In this document: positions 1-7,354 of the stretch, in pieces
Position numbering within the stretch: position 1 is the first letter of the stretch
How the letters are laid out: each line of letters opens with the position of its first letter
Origin: JAZKBN01 sp040388605
GTDB taxonomy: Bacteria; Bacteroidota; Bacteroidia; Cytophagales; Flexibacteraceae
Direction: 5' to 3'
Assembly: GCA_040388605.1 (NCBI GenBank)
Contig: JAZKBN010000027.1
Span: 65,307 to 129,306 of the forward strand
Length of the DNA: 64,000 nt
The notes under the pieces: generated by a model
The model's database searches: none
Told to the model about the DNA's origin: nothing
What the model saw: only the letters and a program-made list of their open reading frames with translations
Position numbers and translations under genes: made by a program

Positions 1-51
1 CCCATTTCAAGCAAGTAAAGTCAAAACATAGCAAATACAAGGAAGAAAGCG

Positions 52-87
52 AAAAATCCGGGGTTCAAGGTCCACCGGATTTTTTGT
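52..87. terminator. Bidirectional intrinsic terminator after the recombinase gene
   Basis: An AAATCCGG / CCGGATTT inverted repeat with a 12-13 nt loop is flanked by an A run on one side and a T run on the other. It lies about 14 nt past the TAA stop of the minus-strand recombinase, so it probably ends that transcript. It can also fold on the plus strand. Confidence 0.75.
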
Positions 88-100
88 AGTAAATTTTACC

Positions 101-1657
101 TCAACATTGAACCATAATTAGTAACTGGCGTAACTCACGGTCTGCAAGATCCCAAATCTGTTCAAGGTTTATAAATAGGTTTTGGGTTGTATGGTATAAT
201 CCATCAAAATCGAATTCACTTAGGCTTGCCTGCTCAAGCTCATAGGTTAACAGGCGCTTTTCATCATCAAGCTCTTTTCGTCTGATTTCTAATTTTTCCT
301 GCATGGCCTGCAAGTTCGTATTCATTATTTTGTCTTCCAATTGATTCTGTTGCTTCATAATCTCCTTTACCCTTGCCTCTTTTAACGAGTTCGACCTGCT
401 GAGCAATTCTGAGTTTTCTCCCAACACCTCTTTATATATAGCATTGAAAAGATTTAGTTCACCTTCGCCCGGAGGTCAAAGCCTGAAAAGCTGCTTCACA
501 TCCTCATGTACTTTAGCAGCTTTGACTGTCTTTGAGTAATAAAAGCAAGCCTTTGTAGTACATTGATAATATGGGTAACGACGTCATGCTCTTCAAACGC
601 ACCTGCTACCCGTAAGCCTGTTTCCGCACTCGGGACAAAACAGCACTCATCTTAATGGCAGTTCTTCATCAAAGTCTTTTCTTGCCGCCATTGTCGGCAC
701 TTTCCTCTGTGAATCGCTCAGCCTCATTCTAATTTTTTGGGCTATAGCCATTGTAATCAATGGCTCATGCCTACCCTTTACAGGAGTATTTATTCATCGC
801 TCAGGTTTCATAACAAAACCTGAATACAGCAGCAGTTTTGGCGCTTCGAGTATCCTGTCGATTGCCGTGCTGTGCAATTTTCAGGTTTTACTTATTGCTC
901 CACCGTTCGACTGCACCCCTTGCGAAACAAGAAATCTGTGCAGCTCTGATTTTGTCTGGAATACTCCCTCTGCAAACTTTATAAGCCCTTCAGCTATAAC
1001 GGAGGCAAACGGTTCGTTTCTCTGCATTACTATTTCTTCCCTTCAGGTAACCGGATCAACAAGTCTTCATGGCTTGTAGCCCATCGGTCTGGCAAAGGGT
1101 CGGTAACCGTTCAGGATCCTACCCTTTTGTCCGTACTTGGTCCTCTTACCTATTTTCTTCGACTCAAAGTTGGCAAATACATACGACAGGTTTTTCATCA
1201 GATTACCCTCATCGGTATCCGTATCAATATGCTGCTCGGCAAAACCTATCTTCACACCTGTCGATATAATACGGGCCTCCATCTTCAGGGTTTCATCCAG
1301 CCTGTCGGCCCTTGAAAGCCTGCTGACTTCTGTAATAATGAAGTCCGTAATCTGCAAGTCATTTCTGTTTACCTGTTCAAGGTAATCTACCGCCTCGTCA
1401 AGTCAGTCCCTCTGAAGACTTCTTCCCGTTATCGCCTCATCCTTAAAAAGCGCGGCGACTTCTATATTATGCTGTTCCGCATACCTGCGGCAGGATAGTT
1501 CCTGCCCTTCGATACCGTGTCAATCCTTAATTTGTTTAGAGTCGGAAACCCTTACATAGATAATTCAAATCCTTTTATTAGGAGCAATATCTTGAGGAAT
1601 CACAACGCTCTGTGACCCACCAAAAAGGGCGGCATCATAATCAAAAGTTTTTTGCAT
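101..1657 (-). CDS. Large serine recombinase, readable only with TGA = Gly (code 25)
   Basis: The frame is open for 518 codons with no TAA or TAG but 11 TGA codons (low ends at 1565, 1520, 1403, 1067, 1043, 881, 794, 647, 593, 584, 476). Read with TGA as glycine it is a complete large serine recombinase. It has an N-terminal resolvase domain (IYVRVSDSKQ with the catalytic Ser, IEGQE, TEVSRLSR), a recombinase domain, a zinc beta-ribbon (CPECG ... YYQC, with LTGS between) and a C-terminal coiled coil. TGA falls at R-D-x-LDEA and PLR-x-VLFCPEC, where the family carries Gly. Under the standard code only fragments remain. Its role would be site-specific integration or excision of the element. It lies last in a minus-strand gene run and is followed by a terminator. 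The start at 1657 is the first ATG of the frame; the family's resolvase domain begins about 30 codons later. Confidence 0.9.
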
Positions 1658-1669
1658 GGCAAAATATGG

Positions 1670-1828
1670 TTAATCAGATAAATCCCCATCCGTATGGGAT
1701 ACCTGCATTTTCCTGTTAATGATCGCGTGGGCAAAGGCTTTAACCGAACCGATATAAGCCTGAAGCTCCTCGTCTGTGATGTGATTATAAGAATCTCAGA
1801 TGATTTGTCTAGCTGTGTCTATATTCAT
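1670..1828 (-). CDS. 52-residue protein of unknown function, one in-frame TGA
   Basis: A short ORF begins MNIDTARQII, reads through a TGA at 1796-1798 as Gly, continues DSYNHITDEELQAYIG and ends at TAA. It sits 12 nt upstream of the recombinase start on the same strand, so the two are probably co-transcribed. The helical, acidic-plus-basic composition would suit a small DNA-binding or accessory factor, but I recognise no family. Support for its being real comes from its position, its lack of TAA/TAG, and its use of the same recoded codon as its neighbours. At this length chance openness cannot be excluded. Confidence 0.5.
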
Positions 1829-1917
1829 GGCTGAAGTAAAAAAATAATAGATGACGTGTTGCCTCAAATTATCTTAAACGCAGCTGTCTTTTCTGTATAA
1901 ACACACTGAATATAAAT

Positions 1918-2631
1918 TTACTTTTTTCTAATGAAGTCATCGATATTCTCTGCATTAACAATGCGTACTGAGTATTTATTTTCAAAAACCTTGTTCCAAG
2001 GCCAAATCCTGCATTTCATATCATAAGGCGATTGCACAACCGATACAGAAACAATCTCAATATCCAATGCAACTTCCTGACATGGAACACCATTATAAAA
2101 CCAACCGGAAATATGCTCACAAGCTCTAAGGTCAAGTTGACAAATATTACATTGGGACTTTTTTACTAAGATGTCCGGGCTCATATAAAGCCCTCGACCT
2201 AACTTATCGAACAAGTAACTTTCAACTTTATCAAGATTCTCAGTGAGTTTATCAAGCGGATTGGGTGAATAACAGCAATTATCATTGAAATAATCAAATT
2301 TCTTTTTGGTATCCCAAAACTGACTCCATACCTGTTCAATTTTTTTATGATCCTGAAGCCAACCCGGAGTCTGTAGAAGCTGCTGCATACGTAAAAATTC
2401 CTCTAATCCCTTTACCAAAATCAGTGTTAAATATAGATGCGTGTAAAGTGGGTTCTCTTCTCCCCAAGGACGATTATGGTAAATAATCTTACCCGCAACA
2501 ATAAAATCGCTGCATTGCTTATTGCCATTAACAAAATCACTGTGAAAGCAGTAGTACAAACATCTGTTCACTATGATTTGTACACTTGCTTCAAAGTTTT
2601 CCTCAGTAAGCGAAATTGGTATCTCTTCCAT
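1918..2631 (-). CDS. Hypothetical protein, 237 residues, Cys-rich centre
   Basis: A continuous ORF ending in TAA with no internal TGA. It starts 1 nt after the stop of the gene at 2633-3109, so the two form a tight two-gene operon and are probably translationally coupled. The protein is soluble with no signal peptide. It is rich in Trp, Tyr and Cys; the CNICQLDLRACEH segment in the last third resembles a metal-binding knuckle. I recognise no family. All glycines use GGN codons, unlike the flanking recoded genes, so it may be recently acquired cargo or simply an expressed gene avoiding TGA. Confidence 0.7.
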   Translation of the reverse strand: MEEIPISLTEENFEASVQIIVNRCLYYCFHSDFVNGNKQCSDFIVAGKIIYHNRPWGEENPLYTHLYLTLILVKGLEEFLRMQQLLQTPGWLQDHKKIEQVWSQFWDTKKKFDYFNDNCCYSPNPLDKLTENLDKVESYLFDKLGRGLYMSPDILVKKSQCNICQLDLRACEHISGWFYNGVPCQEVALDIEIVSVSVVQSPYDMKCRIWPWNKVFENKYSVRIVNAENIDDFIRKK

Positions 2632-2632
2632 T

Positions 2633-3109
2633 TTACTTCGGTTTAATACTTTTTAGTATTTTGTCCAGTGTTTCAGCATCCCCTTTGTAGTTAATCTCAG
2701 TTTCCGTGCCATTTTCCTTAATCCTTAGTTTTAAGTGAACAGATGGATATGGAGCGTTTTCATGTTTCCTGTCTCTCTTTTCAGAAACAGCCTTACTGAT
2801 TAGGCCAGAAACAACATCAATAAATATAGGCAGAACAACATCACTTAATATAAAGATGGTTCCAAGCCAAATATCGGAACTTTTCCTCTCTACTGAGTTG
2901 ATATCGGCTCCTAAATCAAAAGCATTCGCACTGGACAAACCTTCCTTTTTTAAGAGTTTGTTTAACAGCAAGCTATCTTGAGCATCAACAAATTTGTCCT
3001 TTAATTTATAAAACTCTGGTAATAACAAAATATCGAAGCCGAACGCCTTATTTTCCGAGACACCTAAACCGGCCAGAATTTGCTCTAATTCTAAATCTTC
3101 CATACACAA
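2633..3109 (-). CDS. Hypothetical protein, 158 residues, one hydrophobic segment
   Basis: First gene of a pair with 1918-2631; its TAA lies 1 nt before the ATG of the next gene. The N-terminal half is charged and helical. Around residues 80-105 is a hydrophobic stretch (IFILSDVVLPIFIDVVSGLI) that could be a membrane helix or a buried helix. The C-terminus holds beta-like KLRIKENG and ETEINYKG segments ending in a short Lys-rich tail. ATG at 3109 and ATG at 3103 are both possible starts. It contains no TGA. No family recognised. The tight pairing with a Cys-rich partner suggests they act together, possibly as a two-component defence or membrane module, but this is only inference. Confidence 0.65.
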   Translation of the reverse strand: MCMEDLELEQILAGLGVSENKAFGFDILLLPEFYKLKDKFVDAQDSLLLNKLLKKEGLSSANAFDLGADINSVERKSSDIWLGTIFILSDVVLPIFIDVVSGLISKAVSEKRDRKHENAPYPSVHLKLRIKENGTETEINYKGDAETLDKILKSIKPK

Positions 3110-3138
3110 ATATACGGAGCTATAGCACCAATTCAGAA

Positions 3139-3163
3139 TAAAAAGGGCTACTCAAGCAGCCCT
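3139..3163 (-). terminator. Intrinsic terminator overlapping the stop of the DUF7222-like gene
   Basis: On the minus strand AGGGCTGC TTGAGT AGCCC is followed by TTTTTATT. The TAG stop of the upstream ORF (3148-3150) lies inside the hairpin. The same arrangement, stop codon within the terminator stem-loop, recurs in the two neighbouring cassettes. Confidence 0.8.
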
Positions 3164-3516
3164 AACTTATATCCAATCTGAAATGCCGTTTGCTCGAAAC
3201 CAAACCATGCCAGCGTATTTTTCAGATCACGGTCGTCAATCAGTGAGAAATCGTCGGATTCAGTTCTGAGCCGTTCAATATCGTTATAGAAACGGTCATA
3301 AAAGGCATGGGTGTCGCGGTAATTGATGAGATCTCATACCATTCCGGATGCGCAGCCGTTATTATACAGGTCATTCAGAAACTCCTTTACAGCCTCCTTG
3401 TCTTTTCTCCTGCCGTTGGTTCACAGCTCAATGAGGTAATCTGCCACGTACTTTTCCAATTTGCTTTCACAGTAAATGCTGATTTCTTCTAACTGAACGA
3501 AAATTGATTTTTTCAT
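3148..3516 (-). CDS. DUF7222-like small plasmid protein, two in-frame TGA (Gly)
   Basis: 122 residues from ATG at 3516 to TAG, open only if TGA at 3421-3423 and 3334-3336 are sense. With Gly the segments read DYLIEL-G-TNGR and CASGMV-G-DLINYRDT. These resemble, from memory, the small element-borne proteins grouped as DUF7222, with a central C-x-SG-x-V, LI-x-Y-x-DT and a C-terminal LAWFGFEQTAFQIG. The function of that family is unknown; its members occur on mobile elements. The gene is an autonomous unit, preceded by structured leader copy 1 (3526-3753) and ended by its own terminator. I am confident the ORF is real because both ends carry well-formed signals and the two TGA codons fall at plausible Gly sites. 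The family name is tentative. Confidence 0.75.
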
Positions 3517-3525
3517 GTATAAATT

Positions 3526-3753
3526 GATAAGAAACTAAATCGTAGCCGAAGCTACTCGTAGCCCTAAATCGCAGGCACCCGGCAGTCAACCGCCCCATCA
3601 ATGCGGGGAAGACCCGCCAATCGCCCGAGCGAGGGGCGAGGTCGATACCAGTGTATGATGCGGGCTTTACTGCCGGGTCGGCATCGCGATTACAATTGAG
3701 TATGTGCGCCCCCCGACTTAATCTGCCTGTCTGCGAGTATGTCGATTCCGCTT
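3526..3753 (-). promoter_or_regulatory. Structured leader, copy 1 (promoter plus folded 5' UTR)
   Basis: First of three full homologous leaders, each immediately upstream of a minus-strand small ORF. Read on the minus strand it has a TGTAAT box (TATAAT in the other copies), then a long outer stem (ACCCGGCAGT pairs with ACTGCCGGGT), an inner stem (CATCA with TGATG), a GACC/GGTC helix around a GC-rich hairpin, and finally a TAGC-TTCG-GCTA hairpin near the ATG. Compared with copies 2 and 4, both arms of the stems change together, which is the signature of conserved RNA (or single-strand DNA) structure. It is not a riboswitch class I recognise. Confidence 0.75.
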
Positions 3754-3758
3754 GGTAA

Positions 3759-3779
3759 GCAAAAGGGGCAGTCCCCTCT
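3759..3779 (-). terminator. Intrinsic terminator of the second cassette
   Basis: Minus-strand AGGGG ACTG CCCCT followed by TTTTGC begins directly at the TAA stop of the 3779-4081 ORF. It separates that gene from leader copy 1. Confidence 0.7.
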
Positions 3780-4081
3780 TAATATTCATCCGGCAGGAGT
3801 ATTGTGCAGTGGTGGTACTCTTTATTGCCTGTCAGTTTATTCTGTTCCAGTACGGAACGTGAGTTTTCGTCTATTACCCATATTTTATCACCTTTTTCAT
3901 TTTCATAAACCTGAAGGTAGTCCAAGCCCTTATGTTCCCTGACTTTTGCCCGGACATCCTGCATCACAGACATCACTTCCATAGGGCTCAGCAGCTCATT
4001 TACTCAGGGAGTTACCAGGATAGTACCGTCAAACATAAAGTTACGATGGCCTACAGCCGGTTTTTTGTTGGTTCGTGTCAT
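3779..4081 (-). CDS. 100-residue hypothetical protein of the second cassette, one TGA
   Basis: The ORF runs from ATG (MTRTNKKPAV) to TAA and reads TGA at 4004-4006 as Gly within ILVTP-G-VNELL. It ends in a motif HHCTILLPDEY. The layout (FDGTI-VTP-VNELL near the start, I-V-DEN in the middle, TILLP-EY at the end) is reminiscent of DUF3768-like plasmid proteins, but I would not assign the family. It lies downstream of leader copy 2 and copy 3 core and ends in its own terminator. Without TGA readthrough the ORF would start at the internal Met at 3982 and lose its first 33 residues and its link to the leader. Confidence 0.7.
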
Positions 4082-4088
4082 TGGTATA

Positions 4089-4315
4089 ACTGATAAGAAA
4101 TTAAATCATAGCCGAAGCTACACCAAGCGGTTAATCGCAGGCACCCGGTTGTCAACCGCTCCATCGATGCGGGGAAGACCCGGTCAGCGACGAAGGAGAG
4201 GGCCGAGGTCGATACCAGTGTACGATGTGGGCTTGACAACCGGGTCGGCCTCGCGATTATAATTGAGTATTGCGTCCCCCGACTTAATCTGCCTGTCTGC
4301 GAGTATGTCGATTCC
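4089..4315 (-). promoter_or_regulatory. Structured leader, copy 2
   Basis: Same architecture as copy 1 and directly upstream of the 3779-4081 ORF. On the minus strand ACTCAATTATAATC contains a perfect TATAAT. The outer stem here is ACCCGGTTGT with ACAACCGGGT, extended by AGGC/GCCT and AATCGC/GCGATT. The inner stem is CATCG/CGATG where copy 1 has CATCA/TGATG, a compensatory exchange. The variable hairpin inside the GACC/GGTC helix differs strongly from copies 1 and 4. The cUUCGg hairpin TAGCTTCGGCTA precedes the ATG by about 25 nt. Confidence 0.75.
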
Positions 4316-4342
4316 TTTTTTGGGGTCATTGAAAGCAGGGGT

Positions 4343-4409
4343 GCCGGACTTTGCGGAGAAGACCCGATCCGCTGAAAGCGGGACGAGGTCGATACCAGCA
4401 AAGTCCGGC
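4343..4409 (-). promoter_or_regulatory. Leader core alone, copy 3
   Basis: A shorter relative of the leaders. A perfect 12-bp stem (GCCGGACTTTGC / GCAAAGTCCGGC) encloses the conserved sequences GGAGAAGACC and GAGGTCGATACCAG, with a CCGC-TGAAA-GCGG hairpin between them. The outer domain and TATAAT box seen in the full copies are absent. Since only the GAAGACC...GAGGTCGATACC core is kept while the stem sequence is entirely different, this core is likely the functional heart of the motif. Confidence 0.65.
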
Positions 4410-4441
4410 GAAACGGGAGGTCAAGCCAAAACATGAAGGAG

Positions 4442-4468
4442 CAAAAAGGGGGCTACCTCTTAAGCCCC
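4442..4468 (-). terminator. Intrinsic terminator of the first cassette
   Basis: Minus-strand GGGGCT TAAGAGGT AGCCCC is followed by a T run. The TAG stop of the upstream ORF (4453-4455) sits within it, as in the neighbouring cassettes. Confidence 0.75.
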
Positions 4469-4842
4469 AACTTTACAGCAATTTTTCTGATTGTTACGTC
4501 GAATGCGTATCGTGCCCGAACGTGCCTTAAATCATTTACCATCGATCTGTCAATTGTTGCAGGCTCCGTAGCATCCTTTCGTATGGCTTTAATTTCATTT
4601 CTGAACTCAAAATTGAAATTTCTACATTCAAAGTAACCTTTCAGCTCAAGAACCACATTACCTGCGCCTCGTTCCAATACCTGACACAGGTATGCTATTA
4701 CTGCAACCTGGTCAAAATTATAGATATCGGTAAATCACTTCTTCAGCAGATGCAGAGCAACATGCCTTTCCAACTCGTTTGCAGGCTCATCACAGATATT
4801 CATGATCATTACTTCAACCGGTGTTTCCATGGTAGTATTCAT
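4453..4842 (-). CDS. 129-residue hypothetical protein of the first cassette, one TGA
   Basis: From ATG at 4842 (MNTTMETPVEV) to TAG, with TGA at 4735-4737 read as Gly in LLKK-G-FTDIYN. The protein is soluble with a helical N-terminal half and a basic C-terminal half (RSMVNDLRHVRARYAF, IRKIAVKLGLKR) that could contact nucleic acid. I recognise no family. It follows leader copy 4 by a few nucleotides and ends in its own terminator. Under the standard code only the last 74 residues would be predicted, as an ORF detached from its leader. Confidence 0.7.
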
Positions 4843-4845
4843 ATA

Positions 4846-5065
4846 AAGTAAAGTATAGCTGAAGCTACACCGTGCTGTTAATCGCAGGCACCGCGTTGTC
4901 AATCGCCCCATCGATGCGGGGAAGACCCGCCAATCGCCCGAGCGAGGGGCGAGGTCGATACCAGTGTACGATGCGGGCTTGACAACACGGTCGGCCCAGT
5001 GATTATAATTGAGTAAGTGCGCCCTTCGATTAATCCGCCTGATTGCGGTTATGTTGATTCCGCTT
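4846..5065 (-). promoter_or_regulatory. Structured leader, copy 4
   Basis: Third full-length leader, upstream of the 4453-4842 ORF. It keeps ACTCAATTATAATC (TATAAT), the GACC/GGTC core nearly identical to copy 1, and inner stem CATCG/CGATG. The outer stem is CCGCGTTGT with ACAACACGG, containing one mismatch. The terminal hairpin is TAGC-TTCA-GCTA, keeping both arms but changing the UUCG loop to UUCA. The distance from hairpin to ATG is shorter than in copies 1 and 2. Confidence 0.75.
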
Positions 5066-5296
5066 AAGAAAACTGAATCGAAAGCATCTGTAAACCTGCA
5101 TAAACATAAGTCGAACCTGAATCCTAAGAAACTATCCAAATCAAAATTACCTCTCAATATAAAGGCAAAGCTGTCGGCATGACAAAAAGGAAAAGAGCCG
5201 TCCGCAGGACAAAGAGAAGAAAGCCACGTCGGCAGGACGAAAAAAATCCGCCCACCATGATCCCCAAACATAGCAGCCGCCCGCAGGGCAAAGTAA
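5051..5296 (+). CDS. Possible 81-residue basic protein, two in-frame TGA (doubtful)
   Basis: ATG at 5051 (MLIPLKKTES) opens a frame that reads two TGA codons (5180, 5258) before TAA. The product would be extremely Lys/Arg-rich with near-repeats (KLSAGQKGKEPSAGQ). Its start lies inside the minus-strand leader copy 4, and equivalent ATGs occur at the same place in copies 1 and 2 without a sensible ORF, so this may be a chance frame. No ribosome site or family supports it. The remaining 5,297-5,570 holds nothing else I can identify. Confidence 0.2.
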
Positions 5297-5570
5297 TTGA
5301 AAGACGAGCAACCGAACGCTGATGAACCGGACAGGAGCGCTGATGCGGATGGGAGGTAAATAAGCGTGAGGGAGCGAGGATTCTTGAATAGCAAAATGTA
5401 ACAGGAAACAGTCCATACATACCTGAAATGCAGCTTATAGGCATTCCTGCATGATCCTAAGCAGGTAACATAGGTGTTATGAAGATGTAAAATGAAAATG
5501 TAGATTTACGTAGTAAAGATGTTTGTAATTTCCGCTATCTTGCATTCAATACCAGATAACCCGCCTGCTT

Positions 5571-7324
5571 ATGCTTACCCTTGAAGATGTCCAAAAACTA
5601 ACCTATTCAATTACTGAGCTGCCTGCCGAAAACGGCCCGAATACCCTTGAAATAGGGCAGACTATCCCGGCGGAGTTTTGGGAAGTAGTAAAGCAGGCTA
5701 TGGAAAAGCACGTAGCGGGGACGGATGCCGACCTTTACCGTTTCAGGAATGATACCCGCCTGCGATGGAAACTGCTCGCCGTCCGGGGCTTTACCTATCC
5801 AGAGTACCTGGTGATTTTCAATAAACAAATCTCAGTCGAACAGACTGACCTGTACCCGATATTCGAGGTACTGATGATGGCCACCGAAGAGCAACNNNNN
5901 NNNNNAGTATTTTAGCACTAAATATGCACCCGATGAAGTTTCTTACCTGAAGGCGCTTTTCGACGCGCGTGTACCGATGGCTGCGTGGTTTTTTAGTCCG
6001 CTGCCCGCGCGCCTGCGTGTGGGCGATTTGTTTAAGCACTGCTATATCAGCGGGCAAAGCGGTTCCGGTAAAAGCGAACTGTTAAAATTGCTCTGGTATC
6101 ACTTGCAGGCTATCAGCCACAAAGACAAAAAATATGCCCTCATGATGCTTGACCCGCACGGCGATTTAAGCCGCGAGATTGCCGGGCTGCACCAGAACGA
6201 GGATTTTCAAAGGGTTGTTTACATTGACCCGTTTTTAAGACCTGACCGTTTCCCGGTACTGAACCCTTTGGAAATAAGTGATAAGTCGCTTACCACCATA
6301 GACATTTACGCTCAGAGCCTTGCAAGAGTGTTTCAGGAGCTATGGCCTGCGGCAGAGCTTACTTTGCAGATGCAAACACTCCTGATACCATGCCTTGCCA
6401 CGCTGATTTACGACGGCAATCGCACCTTGAAAGACTTGCAGGCGTTTATGCAAAACGACCCGGCGCTGATCGCGCTCGGAAAGCAAAGTCCGTTTCCGGC
6501 GCACAGGGAGTTTTTTAATACGGCCTTCAACCAAAAAAGCTACGAGTTTACCCAAGTCCGGTATTTATACAAGGGTTCAGTCGCTCTTAAACAATGACGG
6601 ATTTTACCGTATCACCTGCGGCAAAAGCACCGTCGATTTGGAGCAGGCCATAGATGCCGGGAAAGTCATCATTATCCGTTTCTCCAAAAGCAAAGGCGAA
6701 GAAGCCAGTCGCGCCTTTAACAAAATGATTATTGCCTTGCTCCAAAGCATTGTTCTGAAAAGGGCTGACTTGGCTAAAGGACAAAGGAAACCGTTGTTCC
6801 TGTTTATAGATGAGTTCCAAAACTATTTAAGCCCTAGCATCGGCACCATTATGGAGGAAAGTCGCAAATTCGGGCTGCACATGATTATCGCCAACCAAAA
6901 CCTCGGGCAGGTGGATGATACCAAGCTGCTACGCACTATACTTTCCAATTCCTACACCAAAATCATAGGAGCAAACGGACACAAGGCTTTGAAGGATTTT
7001 AGCGCTGAAATAAACATCCCCGTCAGACAGCTGCAGGGGCTGCCCAAATATAATTTCTATGTGAAATCAGGCAACAATACGGCCTATGTTCTGGAGCCGA
7101 AAGCCTACCTGCTTGAAGCAAGACCTCCTTTTTATATGAGCAAGGAGAAGGCAGCTGTACTGCGCGAGTGGATTGCGGAAGTTTCCGGGCAATACAAGCC
7201 TGCTGAGATTACACAAACAGATCAGGTCGAGTCAGTTCAAAATAATGTCGCAGATTCGTCCCCTCCCCCGCCACCCCCTCCAGTAAAAAGCAAGGGTAAG
7301 CTGACACCGAAATTCAAAGCGTAA
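5571..7324 (+). CDS. VirD4/TraG-like type IV coupling ATPase, interrupted by a gap and a frameshift
   Basis: A conjugative DNA-transfer ATPase of the TraG/TraD/FtsK-like group. The first ~108 residues form an N-terminal domain. After a 10-N gap comes a Walker A GQSGSGKSE, then MMLDPHGDLS. Near the end are a Walker B LFLFIDEFQNYLS and the sensor-like segment MIIANQNLGQ, followed by a Pro-rich tail (eight Pro of nine). Such proteins couple the relaxosome to a membrane channel and pump DNA in conjugation. The frame changes near 6551-6553: removing one C from a CCC run gives EFTKSGIYTRVQSLLNNDGFYRI, typical of the family, so I read this as a one-base insertion error or a recent mutation. No TGA is used. 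The gene is followed 30 nt later by a replication-relaxation-like gene. Confidence 0.75.
5896..5905. other. Scaffold gap (10 N) inside the coupling ATPase
   Basis: Ten Ns of arbitrary length. Both sides read as parts of one ATPase (…MMATEEQ before; YFSTKYAPDEVS after), so a modest piece of the gene is missing here. Confidence 0.95.
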
Positions 7325-7354
7325 CCATAACTTATTTATATATACTAACCTGTT

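Noticed and set aside
101..1657. Serine recombinase as a degenerate pseudogene under the standard code
   Set aside because: All 11 interruptions are TGA, none TAA or TAG, with no frameshift, and they fall at conserved Gly sites; decay would give mixed stops and indels.
3739..3942. Plus-strand ORFs starting MSIP at the end of each leader copy
   Set aside because: The ATG is part of the repeat; the downstream reading is antisense to the neighbouring cassette gene and not conserved between copies.
3526..5065. CRISPR array suggested by repeated segments at 3.5-5.1 kb
   Set aside because: Repeats are ~220 nt, imperfect and each abuts an ORF; there are no short identical repeats with uniform spacers and no cas genes.
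4735..5394. 219-residue minus-strand ORF covering leader copy 4
   Set aside because: It would translate the structured leader and spacer; its last residues belong to the 4453-4842 gene in the same frame read across a TGA.
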